Shown here piece after piece: positions 17,401 to 25,230 of a stretch of 64,000 bases of DNA (within the stretch, counting starts at the first letter, position 1; every line of letters begins with the position of its first letter). This stretch comes from an uncultured Lentisphaeria bacterium (GTDB lineage: Bacteria; Verrucomicrobiota; Lentisphaeria; Victivallales; Victivallaceae). The DNA lies in NCBI GenBank assembly GCA_949298075.1, contig CASFVA010000036.1, forward strand, positions 1 through 64,000, in the 5' to 3' direction. A model generated the notes under the pieces. That model had not been told where the DNA came from and did no database searches. It saw only the letters and a list, made by a program, of their open reading frames with translations. Both the position numbers and the translations under genes were made by a program.

Positions 17401-17570
17401 TCGGCAATCGGCCTGTAGTCGAGTTTCTGACGCATCCGCCAGGGCACCGGCTGCCGGGAGTTGGCACATTCAGCCTGAAGCGGAATCCAGTTGTTGTTCA
17501 GTTCCTTACGGATGCGTTTCAAAAAAGTTGTCGCCCGCCAATGATACATTTTGTAAAAATTTTCGTGCAT
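14496..17570 (-). CDS. Alpha-mannosidase, glycoside hydrolase family 38
   Basis: The 1024-residue protein has the GH38 layout. An N-terminal beta domain is followed by the catalytic barrel with zinc ligands in VGHAHIDVGWLWPVRES (around residue 253), the catalytic Asp in LWIPDVFGYSAAMPQI (around residue 364), and GGMWVEADANLISGES. A helical segment and C-terminal beta-sandwich domains complete the protein. The enzyme retains configuration and hydrolyses alpha-mannosides. Length and arrangement fit the cytosolic/bacterial branch (yeast Ams1-like). No signal peptide is present, so the substrate is probably imported manno-oligosaccharide. The ATG at 17570 starts MHENFYKMYHWR as in family members. 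It has a strong promoter and is divergent from a PocR-AraC regulator that is the obvious candidate controller. Confidence 0.93.
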   Translation of the reverse strand: MHENFYKMYHWRATTFLKRIRKELNNNWIPLQAECANSRQPVPWRMRQKLDYRPIAEGDKWGDKWESGWFRFKVTVPKSLDGKELALDLNLGGESMLFTPDGVPLYGLSGGTVYIGNYEKTRYVLPDPGRGGQTLFFEAEAAANAITGIFLPESDELQTPHPLGHYTAIARKMRLLEFKRELWHLALDFEVVLSLLDGLGTKDYRALQLLDALNAAMNRYGDSVENAEAARSELAPVLSRPATYSALTAHAVGHAHIDVGWLWPVRESRRKVARTFSSQLELIRKYPEYKFGASQAVLYDFARRDYPELFKKIQAAVREGNWEIQGGMWVEADANLISGESMVRQFLYGKNFFMDHFGVDVKNLWIPDVFGYSAAMPQIIKKSGCDYFLTQKLSWNEINRFPHQTFNWVGVDGSVVLTHFPPENTYISMLLPENLVKAQNQFPESHLVNDFISLFGIGDGGGGPTEEMVERGLRMRNLEGTPRLCFDTAANCFERLAERQERLPQWHGELYLEKHRATLTNQARTKRGNRQCEQALGALEFLASLLPPQEYPAAELDELWETVLTNQFHDILPGSSIREVYETTEAEHAHVLARCAELTAATAEAVFHPVPEEAAAVNSLSAGGTFVLEMPENWGPYAVLDSEGRELPCQLENHRCVAALELPGTSCTGLKRGRKLRGSKVKNPDDLVLENAMVRYEFSDTAELISAYDKIAKREILSSAGNRLTLYHDFPVEYDAWDTDVYYRDMQTSGPEPVNAVRSAEGKVRSTLEFTLRIGNSTLIQKISLGSHSRQLDFHTTVEWREVHRLLRVAFPTTVTADQAAFDIQYAYVNRTTHCNTSWDEAQFEVCGQRYADLSAADYGVALLNDCKYGYRVRDGVLDLALLRASKKPDFYSDQGHHEFTYSLLPHIGGLVESDVIESAAKLNRTPQIFVGRSVSEVKTPVHLESSGIALEAVKKAAKSNDLIVRLVETRGLSSRGQLQVNIPGEISVTDLMEWQKNSALKKVGGTLPVTLKPFEILTLRIAR

Positions 17571-17640
17571 TTAACCTGTTTCTCCACATGCGAAGATGGT
17601 TCAATATCGGACATTCCATAGTCCGGAAATATCGGCGGAC

Positions 17641-17669
17641 AATATAGGATGGCGATTGCGGCATTGCAA
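17641..17669 (-). promoter_or_regulatory. Sigma-70 promoter of the alpha-mannosidase, with a possible operator
   Basis: On the minus strand TTGCAA (17669-17664), 17 bp and TATATT (17646-17641) form a good promoter about 70 bp upstream of the start. Just downstream, GTCCG and CGGAC (within 17620-17641) form an inverted repeat separated by 10 bases, a candidate operator for the divergent regulator. Confidence 0.6.
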
Positions 17670-17803
17670 GCGATCAAAAAAGTTTTTTTCAATTTTATAT
17701 GGATTTTTTGACAAACAGGTGTACATTAAAATCAGTGCGGAACGGTTGCGGTTCCCCAAGGGACAAGTGATGGACTGAAAAATTAGGAATGAAATGAGGC
17801 GCC

Positions 17804-18703
17804 ATGAGTAATTCCGGAGCTTTTGATTTGTTTCTGAGCGATGAGGTGCAGGCCCTGATTGATGACTTTGCCGCACTGTTGGACATCCGTGTCACCTTCT
17901 TTTCTGCTGACGGCGTCTGGATGCGGCGCGGCAAGTCTATGCGCAACTGCGAATTCTGTCAGCTGGTGCAGAATGAATTGGGTGAACTCGATAAATGTCT
18001 GGTCATGGATGGCGACAAACAGGCCGAAGCGGTGGCCCGTCGCGGTATTGTCTGTTACCGCTGCCATGCCGGACTCCATGAGGGCATCGCCCCGATTTTC
18101 GTGCATAACAAGTTGGCCGGCTACCTGATGATCGGACAGTTCAGGGTTGGAGACGCCCTGCCGGTTAAACTCTTCGAACGGGTGCCGTCCCCGGCGTTGC
18201 GTCGCCGGCTTGAAGCGGCTTTTGAAGTGCTGCCGAAATTTGCGCCCGAAAAATTTTCCAGTATTGTCGGCTTGTTCAAGACCCTGATTGATTACATCGC
18301 GGTCAGAGAATTGGCGGTTCTGCAGAGCGACCGGTTGCGTCTGGATATTGACCGTTACATCAAAACTCATGGAGCGGAGGATATCCGGTTGCCGGATATG
18401 GCCCGGAAACTGGGGCGCAGCGTTTCGACCATTTCCCAGTTCCTGCGCCGGGAATACGATACCAGTTTCAAGGAGCTGCTGATTGAGCACCGGTTGCGTC
18501 GGGCGGAACAGTTTTGGAGGGAATATCCGGAAGCAACTGTGGCTGAAGCTGCCTTCGCGTCAGGATTTACTGATCAGTTTTACTTCTCCAGGGTGTTTCG
18601 CCGCCGGCGGGGACTGCCGCCCCGGGAATACCGGGATCGGCAGCGCAGACGTCTGGACAGCGGCGGTGTTCATTCCGGCGACAGTCACGATGGTGCGGAT
18701 TGA
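17804..18703 (+). CDS. AraC-family regulator with PocR ligand-binding domain
   Basis: The 299-residue protein combines an N-terminal PocR sensory domain (about 8-140) with a C-terminal AraC-type pair of helix-turn-helix motifs (about 180-285). The PocR domain shows its conserved cysteine pattern in NCEFCQL, DKC and YRCHAGLHEGIAPI and ends GYLMIGQF. The first HTH lies around MARKLGRSVSTISQFLRREY and the second around EAAFASGFTDQFYFSRVFRRR. PocR domains were named from the propanediol regulator and bind small metabolites such as sugars or diols. Divergent placement from the GH38 mannosidase suggests it senses a mannose-containing compound. The 3' end overlaps the convergent comF gene by 19 bp. 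Confidence 0.88.
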   Translation: MSNSGAFDLFLSDEVQALIDDFAALLDIRVTFFSADGVWMRRGKSMRNCEFCQLVQNELGELDKCLVMDGDKQAEAVARRGIVCYRCHAGLHEGIAPIFVHNKLAGYLMIGQFRVGDALPVKLFERVPSPALRRRLEAAFEVLPKFAPEKFSSIVGLFKTLIDYIAVRELAVLQSDRLRLDIDRYIKTHGAEDIRLPDMARKLGRSVSTISQFLRREYDTSFKELLIEHRLRRAEQFWREYPEATVAEAAFASGFTDQFYFSRVFRRRRGLPPREYRDRQRRRLDSGGVHSGDSHDGAD

Positions 18704-19431
18704 GCGTAGCGCGGCGTACGGCAGATGGTCAGAACCCGGATCGGTCCACAGCCGGCGTGTTGCAGTAGCCGGGCGGCGGCATTCAGCGTTGCTCCGGTGG
18801 TAAAAACATCATCAACCAGCAGCACCCGGGCATTGGGGGGCAGGGCCCCGGGACGCACGGCAAAACGGTGACGGAGATTGTGCAGTCTGGCCTTGCGGCC
18901 GAGGGTGGATTGTTTGCGTCCGCGGCTGGTGCGGCGCAGCGCCGGACAGAGTGGAATGTCCAGCTCACGGCTGAGGATGCTTCCCAGCAGTTCTGTCTGA
19001 TTGAATCCCCTGGACAGCTGCCGGGTCCAGTGCAGAGGGATTGGTACAATGTAATCCGCCTCGAATCCGGCAGCGCGAAAGGCCGCTGCCGCCAGAATTC
19101 CAAGCGGCCGAGCCAGTTCGACCCGGCCCCGGAATTTGAAGTCAGCGATTAATTTTCTGGCTTCTCCCCGGTATTCCAGCGCCGTAACCGCATCAAGCCA
19201 GGGGCGATCCGCTTCCTGCAGACACTGGGAACATAGAGCCAAAGCTCCGTCGAGTTCGCCGCCGCACCCCCGGCAGCGGGCCCCGGGATCGACCAGAGGC
19301 AGTTCAGACAGGCAGTCCGGACAAAAACAGTTGTTTCCACTGCCGTCGCCGCTGTGGCAGCGGGGACAGGGCAGCAGGTTGTAGGTGCGTAGAAACGCCC
19401 GCCAGAACCGGCCTGCCCACCCGATAATCAT
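18685..19431 (-). CDS. comF: ComF family phosphoribosyltransferase-like protein
   Basis: The 248-residue protein has an N-terminal four-cysteine zinc finger region (CPRCHS, CFCPDC, then CRGCGG and CSQC) and a C-terminal type I phosphoribosyltransferase fold with the PRPP loop VLLVDDVFTTGATL and IPIPLHWTRQLSRGFNQTELL. ComF proteins act with ComFA in DNA uptake during competence or, as GntX-type proteins, in unknown roles. No other competence gene is nearby. The ATG at 19431 overlaps the yraN stop as ATGA, as at the neighbouring yraN-prmC junction. An in-frame ATG three codons upstream (19440) is the alternative. Confidence 0.88.
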   Translation of the reverse strand: MIIGWAGRFWRAFLRTYNLLPCPRCHSGDGSGNNCFCPDCLSELPLVDPGARCRGCGGELDGALALCSQCLQEADRPWLDAVTALEYRGEARKLIADFKFRGRVELARPLGILAAAAFRAAGFEADYIVPIPLHWTRQLSRGFNQTELLGSILSRELDIPLCPALRRTSRGRKQSTLGRKARLHNLRHRFAVRPGALPPNARVLLVDDVFTTGATLNAAARLLQHAGCGPIRVLTICRTPRYAQSAPS

Positions 19432-19829
19432 GTCCAGCATCCCGGTACCAGCGGCGGCAGGTAATTCTCGTAGCGTCGGAGTGTCATGAGATGGCCGCGG
19501 CGGGAAAAGGTGACTTCCGCCAGACAAAACCGCCCGATCCGGTGGGGGCGCCCGAGCATGCGCAGGTAAAGTTTGGCCGCATTGCGGTTGCGGCGGCGCT
19601 GTCGGAATGACAGGTTGCCGGCAGCAAAATATCCGGGTTTGATCCGCATGGATTTTACCTCGACGAAGACCAGTTCATCGCCGTCGCGGACTATCAGGTC
19701 CAGTTCACCCACCCGCGTCCGCCAGTTCCTGGCCAGAATGTCGCAGCCGAGAACCCGGTAAAGCCGGGCGGTCAGATTTTCACCCCGCCGTCCGAGGCGC
19801 AGATGGGCGGCACGCGCCGGGGCGGTCAT
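19428..19829 (-). CDS. yraN: YraN/UPF0102 family nuclease-like protein
   Basis: The 133-residue protein carries the UPF0102 core GRRGENLTARLY, RNWRTRVGELDLIVRDGDELVFVEVKS, a PD-(D/E)xK-like arrangement in which the Asp, Glu and Lys of GELDLI and FVEVK would form the metal site. The family is thought to be nuclease-related, but its cellular role is not settled. It overlaps prmC upstream and comF downstream by 4 bp each, so all three are translationally coupled. Confidence 0.88.
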   Translation of the reverse strand: MTAPARAAHLRLGRRGENLTARLYRVLGCDILARNWRTRVGELDLIVRDGDELVFVEVKSMRIKPGYFAAGNLSFRQRRRNRNAAKLYLRMLGRPHRIGRFCLAEVTFSRRGHLMTLRRYENYLPPLVPGCWT

Positions 19830-20665
19830 GATTTCAACTCCGCAGTGACAAAGCGGTCGCGTCCGGTATAATCCCGGTGAATGGCGCCGGTGAAGCCGAT
19901 TTTTTCAAGATGCCTGGCTACCGGCACCGCCTGCGCCGGAGACAGTTCAAAAATTGCCGCTCCGTCCGGATTGAGGTGATTCCGGAGCTGGTCGGACAGT
20001 TTGAAGATCAAATCCAGTCCATCGGCTGCGGCCACCAGGGCTTCGAACGGTTCATAATCGCGAACCTCCGGGGGCAGGGTCGGATATTCCGCCTCGGTCA
20101 CATAAGGCAGGTTGGCAGCGATGAGGTCAAAACGTTCGCCTACAAAAGCCGACAGCAGATCGGAATGCCGCAGCTCCACCCGGTCCAACCGATATTTGTT
20201 ACGGTTGCGCTCAGCTATTGCCAGTGCGGCCAAACTCAAATCGGCACCGGTTACCCGCAGGTCGGGACGTTCCTCCGCTGCTGCCAGCGCGATTGCCCCG
20301 GAACCGGTGCCGACGTCAAGCAGCGTACCGTTTTCCGGGGCCCGCCGCAGTATCCAGTCGACCAGCAATTCGGTTTCCGGACGCGGAATCAAAACCGCCG
20401 GAGTAACTTCCAGATCCAGTTGCCGGAATGGCGCAATTCCGATAATGTACTGCAATGGTTCCCGGCGGCACCGGCGCTCGGACCAACTCCGGAGCCGGTT
20501 TTCCGCATCCGGAGGCAGTTCGGAGGCCGCACGGAGCGTGAGTTCGGTTCCGGATAAATTCAGTACTTCGGCCAGCAGCCATCTGGCCTCAGCCTCCGGG
20601 GCTTCAATCCCGGACGTTGAAAATGCTTCGGACAATTCCCGCAGACGGCCGCCGATCGAGGCCAT
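19826..20665 (-). CDS. prmC: Release factor glutamine methyltransferase PrmC
   Basis: The 279-residue enzyme methylates the GGQ glutamine of peptide release factors using S-adenosylmethionine. The AdoMet site DVGTGSGAIALAA (about 117-129) and RPETE (95-99) are clear. The substrate-binding motif is NLPY (185-188) where most members have NPPY, a conservative change. The N-terminal helical domain is present. The ATG at 20665 is chosen because AGGAG stands eight bases before it. An upstream ATG at 20719 would overlap larA. It follows larA by 16 bp. Confidence 0.92.
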   Translation of the reverse strand: MASIGGRLRELSEAFSTSGIEAPEAEARWLLAEVLNLSGTELTLRAASELPPDAENRLRSWSERRCRREPLQYIIGIAPFRQLDLEVTPAVLIPRPETELLVDWILRRAPENGTLLDVGTGSGAIALAAAEERPDLRVTGADLSLAALAIAERNRNKYRLDRVELRHSDLLSAFVGERFDLIAANLPYVTEAEYPTLPPEVRDYEPFEALVAAADGLDLIFKLSDQLRNHLNPDGAAIFELSPAQAVPVARHLEKIGFTGAIHRDYTGRDRFVTAELKS

Positions 20666-20681
20666 GACACCAACTCCTGTA

Positions 20682-21962
20682 TCAGGTCCGGCTGAGCCGG
20701 GCAATGACCGAAACACCATCGGGAATCACCGCGACTTTGGCTCCGGAGCCGGCAATTTCCCGGGCTCTGGCATAGGCTTCCGGAAGGGTGGCGGCCGGAT
20801 CCAGCATCATTTCCCGCAGCATCTGGTGATCGCAGTCAGAGGTTACCACAATGACATGGTATCGGGACAAAATCCGGGCCAGAATCTGAAATTCCCATTG
20901 ATCCGGCTGAGTGGCATGGCGCGGAACCTCTGCCGTGTATTTCAGAATCTCCTCGGGAGACGCGGCTCGAGCCAGCGTACGGTAAAATGATTCGCCGCCG
21001 TGGCCGTCAATGCAGCTGGCCGCCATGATGATTACTCCGCCCGGGCGGCAGACCGCCTCCGCCGCGGTCATTCCCTTGACCGACTGATAGACATTCATAT
21101 CCAGCGGATAACCACCGTTGGACGTAATAACAATGTCAGCGGCCGGAACTTCGACGCCGGCATAGCGGTTGAGAAATTCCACTCCGGCTGCGTGAGCCGC
21201 TTCACATCCGCCGGCAAATGCTTTCACCACCCGTTTAGACGAATCAATCACCACATTGACAATAAAGGCCAGTTTGGCTTGTCGTGCTGCTGAAATCATA
21301 TCACGGTGAATGGGATTGCCTTCGAGATTGCCGGTGCGGGCTCCCGGATCGGCAATGAATTCCGCACAATGGTTGGCAAGGACGGTTTCCCGCGAGGCAA
21401 TTCCCGGAAGCACGCTTTTGCGGCCGCCGGAAAAGCCGGCGAAAAAGTGCGGCTCAATAAAACCCTCAGCCACCAGCAGGTCACATTCAGCTGCCAGACG
21501 GTTGATGAGCAGCCGTCCCCCGGAGGGAAGGCGGCCGATCTCGATCATTTGTTCCGGCGCTCCGGAGTCGTGAACAACTATTTTTTCCCGGGCGACGATT
21601 TCATCACCGAACTTCGCTGCCAGCTCCGCTCGGGTGGTGGCCCGGTGGAAGCCGGTGGCAATCAGCAGCGTAATGTCGATCTGAGGATTATTTCGTCTCA
21701 GTTCGGCCAGCAGGGGCGGAATGATCGCCTTGCTCGGAACCGGACGGGTGTGGTCGCTGCAAATGACTACCGCCCGACTGCTCCTGGCGGCCAGATCGCA
21801 TAAGCGCCGGCTGCCAATGGGATGTCGCAGCGCGCGCTCAATTTCTCCGTTTTCGTCTGCGACCGCTTCGGGCAGCCGGGAATGATAAACCCCCAGCAGT
21901 TCCTGTTCCGGAATGTCCAGTTGAAGTCTGGTGCGGTGATAGGGGATTTCAACACGGGTCAT
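20682..21962 (-). CDS. larA: LarA-type nickel-dependent racemase
   Basis: The 426-residue protein matches lactate racemase LarA (DUF2088). These enzymes use a nickel-pincer nucleotide cofactor covalently linked to a lysine to racemise or epimerise 2-hydroxyacids. Visible family blocks are SDHTRPVPSKAIIPPLL, ATGFHRATT, the EGFIEPHFFAGFSGGRKSVL block and GNPIHRDM. The cofactor-making genes larB, larC and larE are not in the window, so they must lie elsewhere if the enzyme is active. Many LarA paralogues act on substrates other than lactate. Overlap of 14 bp with the exonuclease gene places it in the galE run, although no pathway links them. Confidence 0.85.
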   Translation of the reverse strand: MTRVEIPYHRTRLQLDIPEQELLGVYHSRLPEAVADENGEIERALRHPIGSRRLCDLAARSSRAVVICSDHTRPVPSKAIIPPLLAELRRNNPQIDITLLIATGFHRATTRAELAAKFGDEIVAREKIVVHDSGAPEQMIEIGRLPSGGRLLINRLAAECDLLVAEGFIEPHFFAGFSGGRKSVLPGIASRETVLANHCAEFIADPGARTGNLEGNPIHRDMISAARQAKLAFIVNVVIDSSKRVVKAFAGGCEAAHAAGVEFLNRYAGVEVPAADIVITSNGGYPLDMNVYQSVKGMTAAEAVCRPGGVIIMAASCIDGHGGESFYRTLARAASPEEILKYTAEVPRHATQPDQWEFQILARILSRYHVIVVTSDCDHQMLREMMLDPAATLPEAYARAREIAGSGAKVAVIPDGVSVIARLSRT

Positions 21963-22500
21963 GACTCGTTCCTATAATTTTTGACAGCGAAATTTTCAAC
22001 AATTGCATTGTCCATTCCACGTCGGATCCGGCCCGGTGCGCAACCGCCCCGGCGGCGTCTTCCAGCCGGAATCGGACGCGCAGGTCCTGCAGCCGGTATG
22101 ATGGCAGCCCCGGATGGGTGGTGCGTATCAGGCGGAGCGAATCCATGGTCTTTCCCTCCCACAATGGTTGTCCGGACCTGGCCAGGCTTTCCTGGAGAAA
22201 GGCCAGATCAAAGCGGGCGTTGTGGGCAACCAGCGTTGAACCGCAGGCAAATTCAAGAAAATCCGCAGCTATCCTTCCGAATTCGGGCGCTCCTGCGACC
22301 ATTTCGTCGGTGATATGATGTACTGCAATGACTCCCCGGGGAATTTTCCGGCCGGGATTTACCAATGAACTGAAGCGGCTGGTCTTACCGTCGCGGTCGA
22401 TTCGCAGCGCCGCCAGTTCGACAATCCGGTCATAGACCGGACTCATGCCGGTGGTTTCGACGTCAAAGACGGTAAAAGGCCCCAGTTCGTGCCAAATCAC
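21949..22500 (-). CDS. DEDDh 3'-5' exonuclease (DnaQ-like)
   Basis: The 183-residue protein is a stand-alone DnaQ-fold exonuclease. The DEDDh residues are visible in FTVFDVETTG, HHITDEMV, VAHNARFDLAFL and HRAGSDV. It could proofread for DNA polymerase III (epsilon) or be a DinG/RNase-T-like nuclease, and the sequence alone does not decide. The GTG at 22500 is preferred because it overlaps the galE stop as GTGA and follows GGAGGG. Upstream in-frame starts would extend into galE. Confidence 0.85.
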   Translation of the reverse strand: MIWHELGPFTVFDVETTGMSPVYDRIVELAALRIDRDGKTSRFSSLVNPGRKIPRGVIAVHHITDEMVAGAPEFGRIAADFLEFACGSTLVAHNARFDLAFLQESLARSGQPLWEGKTMDSLRLIRTTHPGLPSYRLQDLRVRFRLEDAAGAVAHRAGSDVEWTMQLLKISLSKIIGTSHDPC

Positions 22501-23471
22501 CTGGCGTATCCCTCCGGAAATTTCAGCTGCCACTTCCAGGCGGATTCAATGATCGCGTGGGCTGATTCAAAAGCCGGTTTCCAGCCCAGCAGACGGCGGG
22601 CGCGGTCGCTGCAGGCAATCAGCCGGGCGGGATCGCCGGGACGGCGCGGGGCAATTTCGTAATTGACCTTGCGACCGGTAACCTCCTCGGCTGCCGCAAT
22701 GATTTCCAGCACTGACAGCCCGTTGCCGGTGCCCAGGTTGTAATGACCGCTTTCCGGGGCCGACAACGCCAGTTCATGGGCCTGCGCCAGGTCAAGGATA
22801 TGAATGTAGTCGCGGATGCAACTGCCGTTCGGAGTATCGTAATCATCGCCGTACAGCAGCAGCTTGTCGCGTTGTCCGCGGATTGTCTGCAGGATCAGCG
22901 GAATCAGATGACTTTCGGGACGGTGGTCTTCGCCATGCAGCTCAGTGGCTCCGGCGGCGTTGAAATAACGCAGCGCCGCGTATTTGAGCTGATGAATGGT
23001 GCTGTACCACTTAAGCACTTTTTCAAAGCACAGCTTGGATTCCCCATAGGGATTGATCGGAATTTGGGCATCGTTTTCACTGATCGGCACTTTTTCTGGC
23101 TGTCCGAAAGTGGCGGCGGTGCTGGAGAAAACGAAGCGCTCGGTACCGGCTTCGACTGCCGCGTCAGCAAGGTTAATGGCCGCAGCCAGGTTGTTGCGGA
23201 AATATTTGGACGGGTTTTTCATCGATTCCCCGACCAGTGAAAAGGCCGCGAAGTGCATAATGGCTTCTGGTTTTTCCTGCTTGCAGACGTCGATGATCAG
23301 CTGCCGGTCGGCCAGGTCGCCCTCAATAAATTTGGCGCGGGGATCCACCGCGTCGCGGTGGCCTGTAATCAATGCGTCAAATACCGTTACTTCATAGCCA
23401 TGATCCAACAGGTATTCAGTGCAGGCGCTGCCAATATAGCCGGCACCGCCGGTAACCAGAATCTTTTTCAT
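22497..23471 (-). CDS. galE: UDP-glucose 4-epimerase GalE
   Basis: The 324-residue extended SDR has the NAD-binding TGGAGYIGS near the N-terminus, the catalytic YxxxK in NPYGESKLCFEKVLK, SSTAATFGQPEKVPISE, and the GALE-specific RYFNAAGAT. It interconverts UDP-glucose and UDP-galactose, supplying galactose for surface glycans or channelling galactose into glycolysis. The ATG at 23471 follows AAAGGA. It heads the leftward run galE-exonuclease-larA-prmC-yraN-comF, from the promoter at 23555-23583. Confidence 0.93.
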   Translation of the reverse strand: MKKILVTGGAGYIGSACTEYLLDHGYEVTVFDALITGHRDAVDPRAKFIEGDLADRQLIIDVCKQEKPEAIMHFAAFSLVGESMKNPSKYFRNNLAAAINLADAAVEAGTERFVFSSTAATFGQPEKVPISENDAQIPINPYGESKLCFEKVLKWYSTIHQLKYAALRYFNAAGATELHGEDHRPESHLIPLILQTIRGQRDKLLLYGDDYDTPNGSCIRDYIHILDLAQAHELALSAPESGHYNLGTGNGLSVLEIIAAAEEVTGRKVNYEIAPRRPGDPARLIACSDRARRLLGWKPAFESAHAIIESAWKWQLKFPEGYAR

Positions 23472-23554
23472 GAAGAATCCTTTCTGCAAAATAAAATTCC
23501 CAACCGGTATCCACGGTGTGATTACTGTCGGCAGAAAACTTTTTTAATGACGCT

Positions 23555-23583
23555 AAAATACATCAAATCGGCTTCAATGTCAA
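23555..23583 (-). promoter_or_regulatory. Sigma-70 promoter of the galE operon
   Basis: On the minus strand TTGACA (23583-23578), a 17-bp spacer and TATTTT (23560-23555) lie about 85 bp upstream of the galE start. Confidence 0.65.
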
Positions 23584-23718
23584 TGTCATTCGGTTAAAAA
23601 GGTGGTATTTTGCATTCTGATACTTGATTTTTGAAAATCCGGTGATATGTTAAATGATCTGAATAACACATGATTCAGTTTTATCATTTTAAATAAAGCT
23701 TAAAGGAAAGCACGACAA

Positions 23719-23988
23719 ATGGCCCATTCGAAGTCCGCTATGAAGCGTCAGCGCACCAGCCGCGAAGCCAATCTGCGCAATCGTATCCGCATCAGTGAAA
23801 TCAAGACCATGGAAAAGAAACTGCGCGCCGCAGTTGCGGCCGGTGATGCTTCCGCCGCGTCTGAGGCGGCCAAATGCTTCAGCAGCTGCCTGGACAAGGC
23901 CGCCAAGTGCGGAACGATTCATCCCAATCGTGCCGCCAACAAGAAATCGCAGGCCGATAAGTTGCTGAACAGCGTTTCCGCCAAGTAA
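23719..23988 (+). CDS. rpsT: 30S ribosomal protein S20
   Basis: The 89-residue basic helical protein shows the S20 pattern: MAHSKSAMKRQRTSREANLR at the start and GTIHPNRAANKKSQADKLL near the end. It binds 16S rRNA early in 30S assembly. A plausible promoter (TTGATT 23624-23629, TATGTT 23646-23651) and AAAGGAA ribosome binding site precede it, and an intrinsic terminator follows. It is divergent from galE. Confidence 0.96.
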   Translation: MAHSKSAMKRQRTSREANLRNRIRISEIKTMEKKLRAAVAAGDASAASEAAKCFSSCLDKAAKCGTIHPNRAANKKSQADKLLNSVSAK

Positions 23989-24016
23989 GTTTCGGTTTAA
24001 TCTCATTTGGTTCGAT

Positions 24017-24053
24017 CCGGTGGAAACGCGGTTTTCACCGGGTTTTGTTTTTT
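24017..24053 (+). terminator. Intrinsic terminator of rpsT
   Basis: CCGGTG...CACCGG (24017-24041), with AAA/TTT extending the stem inward past one mismatch, is followed by GTTTTGTTTTTT. It lies about 30 bp after the rpsT stop and ahead of the dCMP deaminase gene. Confidence 0.8.
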
Positions 24054-24135
24054 GCAGGACGGATGGTGTATCCGGACCGCGTGTTTAAACCAATATTTGC
24101 AGCGCCCGGGATTGGGCGGCAGCAAGGAGGCCGGG

Positions 24136-24609
24136 ATGGCGGAACACAAATTGAATCGTCCGAGCTGGGATCAGTATTTCATGGACATCGCCCAGGTGGC
24201 GGCTACCCGCAGCAATTGTCGTCGTCGGCAGGTTGCTGCGGTGCTGGTACGTGATTACCGGATTATTTCCACCGGGTACAACGGGACTCCGCGGGGAGTG
24301 AAAAACTGTGACGAGGGCGGCTGTCCCCGTTGCAATTCCGATACTCCATCCGGAGAAAACCTCGGCTCCTGCCTGTGCAGCCACGCTGAGGAAAACGCCA
24401 TCGTTCAAGCCGCCTATCACGGCATTATGGTCAAGGATTCGACCCTCTACACGACTTTCAGCCCCTGCCTGTTGTGTGCCAAGATGATTATCAATGCCGG
24501 TATTGTCGAAGTGGTTTACCATCAGCGCTACACGATCGACGAGGTCTCGATGAATCTGCTCCGTGAGGCTGGAGTCAGAGTCCGTTGTCTCGAAGGGAAT
24601 ATTTCATGA
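24136..24609 (+). CDS. dCMP deaminase (ComEB-like)
   Basis: The 157-residue zinc enzyme belongs to the deoxycytidylate deaminases, which make dUMP for thymidylate synthesis. The active site is in SHAEENAIVQAA (zinc His and catalytic Glu) and SPCLLCAKMI (two zinc Cys). YNGTPRGVKNCDEGGCPRC adds a second cysteine group, seen in this family as a possible extra zinc site. The ATG at 24136 follows a strong AAGGAGG. It overlaps the hldE C-half gene by 4 bp, an unexplained but probably co-translated pairing. Confidence 0.9.
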   Translation: MAEHKLNRPSWDQYFMDIAQVAATRSNCRRRQVAAVLVRDYRIISTGYNGTPRGVKNCDEGGCPRCNSDTPSGENLGSCLCSHAEENAIVQAAYHGIMVKDSTLYTTFSPCLLCAKMIINAGIVEVVYHQRYTIDEVSMNLLREAGVRVRCLEGNIS

Positions 24610-25100
24610 ACGGTGATCCGGTTCTTGCTCTGCTTTCGCTGGAAGACGCCTGCAGCTGGCGTCAGACGCTCCGGTCGTCCGGTCGGCGTCTTGTGGTCAC
24701 CAACGGATGTTTCGACCTGATGCACCGGGGGCATGCCCAGTATCTGGCCGCGGCGCGGGCCGAAGGAGAGGCGTTGCTGGTATTGCTCAATTCGGATGCT
24801 TCGGTACGGCGGCTCAAAGGGCCGTCACGTCCGGTCAACTCTGAACTTGACCGGGCTTACATGTTGGGGGCGCTGGCCTCTGTGGATCGGGTCGTGATTT
24901 TTGATGGTTCACGGTGTCATCGCGAGTTGGCGGCACTGGCTCCGGATGTCTATGTCAAAGCGGGCGACTACACGTTGGAAAAGCTAGACCCCGGAGAGCG
25001 GGCGGCGTTGGAAGCGGCTGGCAGCCGGATTGTATTCATGCCGTTTGTGGCCGGATATTCAACCACCGAACTGATTGAGCGGATTCTGCGGCGCCGCTGA
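24606..25100 (+). CDS. hldE (C-terminal domain) / rfaE2: D-glycero-beta-D-manno-heptose 1-phosphate adenylyltransferase
   Basis: The 164-residue nucleotidyltransferase equals the C-terminal half of E. coli HldE and makes ADP-heptose, the donor for LPS heptosyltransferases and for protein heptosylation. VTNGCFDLMHRGHAQYL contains the HxGH nucleotide-binding motif. SRPVNSELDRAYML, YVKAGDYTLEKL and GYSTTELIERIL are family hallmarks. The kinase half of HldE is absent here and must be encoded separately. The product fits with waaG-waaP (2419-4342) and with the heptosyltransferase-like gene at 44026, which would all depend on heptose supply. Confidence 0.92.
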   Translation: MNGDPVLALLSLEDACSWRQTLRSSGRRLVVTNGCFDLMHRGHAQYLAAARAEGEALLVLLNSDASVRRLKGPSRPVNSELDRAYMLGALASVDRVVIFDGSRCHRELAALAPDVYVKAGDYTLEKLDPGERAALEAAGSRIVFMPFVAGYSTTELIERILRRR

Positions 25101-25162
25101 TGTGGAGCCTCCCGGACAAAACTGTCCACTGAAAATGAATTTCTGCTGCTGCCGCCTCTTGA

Positions 25163-25211
25163 CTTAAAATAAAACGGGAAAGCGCTTAAGACGAGTATGC
25201 GCTTTCCCGTT
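25163..25211 (-). terminator. Strong intrinsic terminator of the ilvE-leuS operon
   Basis: A perfect 13-bp stem (AACGGGAAAGCGC at 25173-25185 with its complement at 25199-25211) is followed on the minus strand by TTATTTT. It ends the operon just after the small lipoprotein gene. Confidence 0.85.
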
Positions 25212-25230
25212 CTTTGTAACCTGAGTCGGT

